Below, in pieces: positions 62,488-64,000 of a stretch of DNA of 64,000 bases. Numbering within the stretch: the stretch's first letter is position 1; each line of letters starts with the position of its first letter. Origin of the DNA: JAURNZ01 sp036337715 (lineage in GTDB: Bacteria > Pseudomonadota > Gammaproteobacteria > Comchoanobacterales > Comchoanobacteraceae); contig JAYZDS010000005.1 in the NCBI GenBank assembly GCA_036337715.1, forward strand, positions 62,001 to 126,000, in the 5' to 3' direction. A program made the translations under genes and the position numbers. Below the pieces are notes generated by a model, which had not been told where the DNA came from, ran no database searches, and was given only the letters and a program-made list of their open reading frames with translations.

Positions 62488-63936
62488 ATGGATAATAATA
62501 CTAAAATTAAGTACTATGCAGAATTAGCTTTGAAAATTGAAGAGTTGTGTTTATTACCTGGTGAAGATTTCATGATTGATGGTCTTATGAATGAAGCTTT
62601 TGAAATTGAAGATTTAAGTGAAGATTTAGAAAATATCAACATGAACAATGATATTAGAGCAAATAAACATAACGAATTGATAATACACTTTTTAAAAGCC
62701 TTAAGAGATGACAGAATACCGGCTTTCAAGGAACACTTAAAAAAAGAAAGACAAACATATGATGCTGAGACTATTGAGGATTTCAAACAACATCCTTTGT
62801 TTTTAAATCAATCATTCATCAGTGCTGACACACATGAAAATATTTTACAAATCATTAAATATGGTGTGGAAAATCCTGATAAAATTGCAGCTAATAGATA
62901 TTTTTCAGAAAATAAAATAAATGACCCCATTTTAAAAACTTTGGTTTCATTGAAATATCAAAGTCAATACGATGTCTTTGCGCCAGAAGAATTAGATGAT
63001 AAAGTACAACAATTCATTGAAACAATATCTATGACCGATGATGATGAGCTCATTAATCGCATCAGTATGTCTAAAGTATTTGATGAGGCAGATGGTTTAT
63101 ATTCAAGAAAGATTTGTAATCAAATCATATTTAGACTAATCATTGGACTAGACTATACCCAATTACAAGAAGAGCCCCAACCCCAAAGAAATGAAATCAT
63201 TCAAGCACTTGATTTTAATCCAATTACTCGAATGGTGTTTCAAGCCTATTCGAATAAGCAGCCAATCGATAATATAGTTAATAACTTACACCGATGTGTT
63301 TATGATAAAGAAGACATCAATGAATTTAAGAATAACAAGTTATTTAAAATTTCGTCTTTCCCATTCAAATCAAATGACCAAATGAGAATAATCATTAAAT
63401 TACGTACGGGTGAAGATCATAAACAATATGCTTATTTAGAAAAAAAGTTTAATCATTTGGCTAATTATCTTGAATTTAGTAAACGTATATTGCGGTCAAT
63501 GATACTGTATTATAATTATGAACTTTCTTCTTCACTGTTAAGAGAAATGACTTCAACCATAGAAAAGTATATTGAAAAAGATATTTTTAATGACAATTCA
63601 AATACTTTTTTAAAAGACCTTATGAAAGAATTCGCCGAAATCCAAGCATCAAGCTCATTAATTTCGCAAGATGGCATGTTAAAATTAAATCAATTCAATA
63701 GACATATTCTAAAAAAAATCATTAAAAACAAATCTACATTTACTGATTATAACGATTTCTCAAAAAAAGAAGGTTTTTCTACTAGGTATATTGAAAACAT
63801 TGACACTCTATTTAATAAAATAAACGTGACATACAAAAGGTTGAAGGAAATTAATAAAGCAATTGAAAGTTTAAATATAACCCCCCATTACCACCAAGAA
63901 AATCATAACAGCCAAATAACCAAAGGCAACAAATAA
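62488..63936 (+). CDS. Unrecognised 482-residue protein with PmrA-box-like promoter
   Basis: No family recognised. The protein starts MDNNTKIKYYAELALKIEEL; it is strongly charged (Asp, Glu, Lys) and Asn-rich, helical-looking throughout and has no membrane segment or signal peptide. The C-terminus is polar (HYHQENHNSQITKGNK). AGAAGAG lies about 15 bases before ATG 62488, a weak ribosome binding site. The composition and promoter resemble the 56287 gene, though no sequence similarity between them is visible. A host-directed effector is a hypothesis only. Its last 66 bases overlap an opposite-strand hydrophobic frame. Confidence 0.65.
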   Translation: MDNNTKIKYYAELALKIEELCLLPGEDFMIDGLMNEAFEIEDLSEDLENINMNNDIRANKHNELIIHFLKALRDDRIPAFKEHLKKERQTYDAETIEDFKQHPLFLNQSFISADTHENILQIIKYGVENPDKIAANRYFSENKINDPILKTLVSLKYQSQYDVFAPEELDDKVQQFIETISMTDDDELINRISMSKVFDEADGLYSRKICNQIIFRLIIGLDYTQLQEEPQPQRNEIIQALDFNPITRMVFQAYSNKQPIDNIVNNLHRCVYDKEDINEFKNNKLFKISSFPFKSNDQMRIIIKLRTGEDHKQYAYLEKKFNHLANYLEFSKRILRSMILYYNYELSSSLLREMTSTIEKYIEKDIFNDNSNTFLKDLMKEFAEIQASSSLISQDGMLKLNQFNRHILKKIIKNKSTFTDYNDFSKKEGFSTRYIENIDTLFNKINVTYKRLKEINKAIESLNITPHYHQENHNSQITKGNK

Positions 63937-64000
63937 ACCTAAGTAATTAATATTACTGATAAATAAGATCAACCAGAAAACAAAACCAACAAATTTGTTC
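63871..64000 (-). CDS. C-terminal part of a possible membrane protein (cut by window edge)
   Basis: The minus strand is open from the window edge to TAA at 63871-63873 and encodes about 42 very hydrophobic residues (VGFVFWLILFIS, then LGLFVAFGYLAVMIFLVVMGG), as in two membrane helices. It would overlap the 482-residue gene tail to tail by 66 bases. Antisense strands of A-rich DNA often look hydrophobic, so confidence is low. Confidence 0.3.
   Translation of the reverse strand, partial: NKFVGFVFWLILFISNINYLGLFVAFGYLAVMIFLVVMGGYI

Overview
This 64 kb window is chromosomal DNA from a low-GC gammaproteobacterium. The core genes and their pairings support this: dksA, minCDE, mutS, fabI, sohB, ubiG, pepN, bamD-rluD-pgeF, accD-folC-SPOR-cvpA, holA and clpB, plus a tRNA-Glu almost identical to the enterobacterial one. 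Coding density is very high, with many overlapping starts and stops. Several large proteins are unrecognisable and look like those of host-associated Legionellales-type bacteria. Two of the orphan genes have upstream tandem repeats resembling the PmrA box of Legionella and Coxiella. The exact taxon cannot be fixed from this window, and no secretion-system genes are present in it.

Layout. 1-4670: 5' end of gyrA, a dksA lacking most zinc cysteines, a membrane protein, an esterase, an epimerase-like protein, prolyl aminopeptidase, and tRNA-Ala/tRNA-Glu behind a clear promoter. 4715-12439: a long plus-strand run of a Na+/H+ antiporter, a stomatin-like protein, minCDE, then leucine dehydrogenase with E1-alpha, E1-beta and an unusual E2 of a branched-chain 2-oxoacid dehydrogenase. 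12478-14967: an 829-residue orphan with a C-terminal membrane hairpin. 15031-30577: mutS, an AGCS symporter, tsaB, a lipoprotein, a striking multi-hairpin intergenic element (20076-20273), fabI-sohB-ubiG, pepN, bamD, rluD-pgeF, a Deg protease and a CinA-like protein.

30618-40447 is the most unusual block. On the minus strand, in transcription order, it holds a 48-codon gene translationally coupled to a hybrid histidine kinase, an orphan protein with a Ser/Arg-rich tail, a second paralogous hybrid kinase, a 797-residue orphan and a 217-residue coiled-coil protein. The orphan between the kinases has a clear paralogue at 57518-59395, so together they define an unrecognised protein family.

40544-55959 returns to ordinary genes: MFS, zapE, pgsA, LOG, ampG, holA, mdh, nudB, an RND/MMPL exporter, a TonB-receptor-like barrel with a degenerate plug, and cvpA-SPOR-folC-accD. 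56287-64000 carries two orphan genes with PmrA-box-like promoters (56287 and 62488), the second family member and clpB.

My best reading is a housekeeping chromosome with lineage-specific, possibly host-directed proteins inserted at 12.5-15, 30.6-40.4, 56.3-59.4 and 62.5-64 kb. The effector interpretation is inference; the paralogy, direct repeats, overlaps and hairpins are visible in the sequence.
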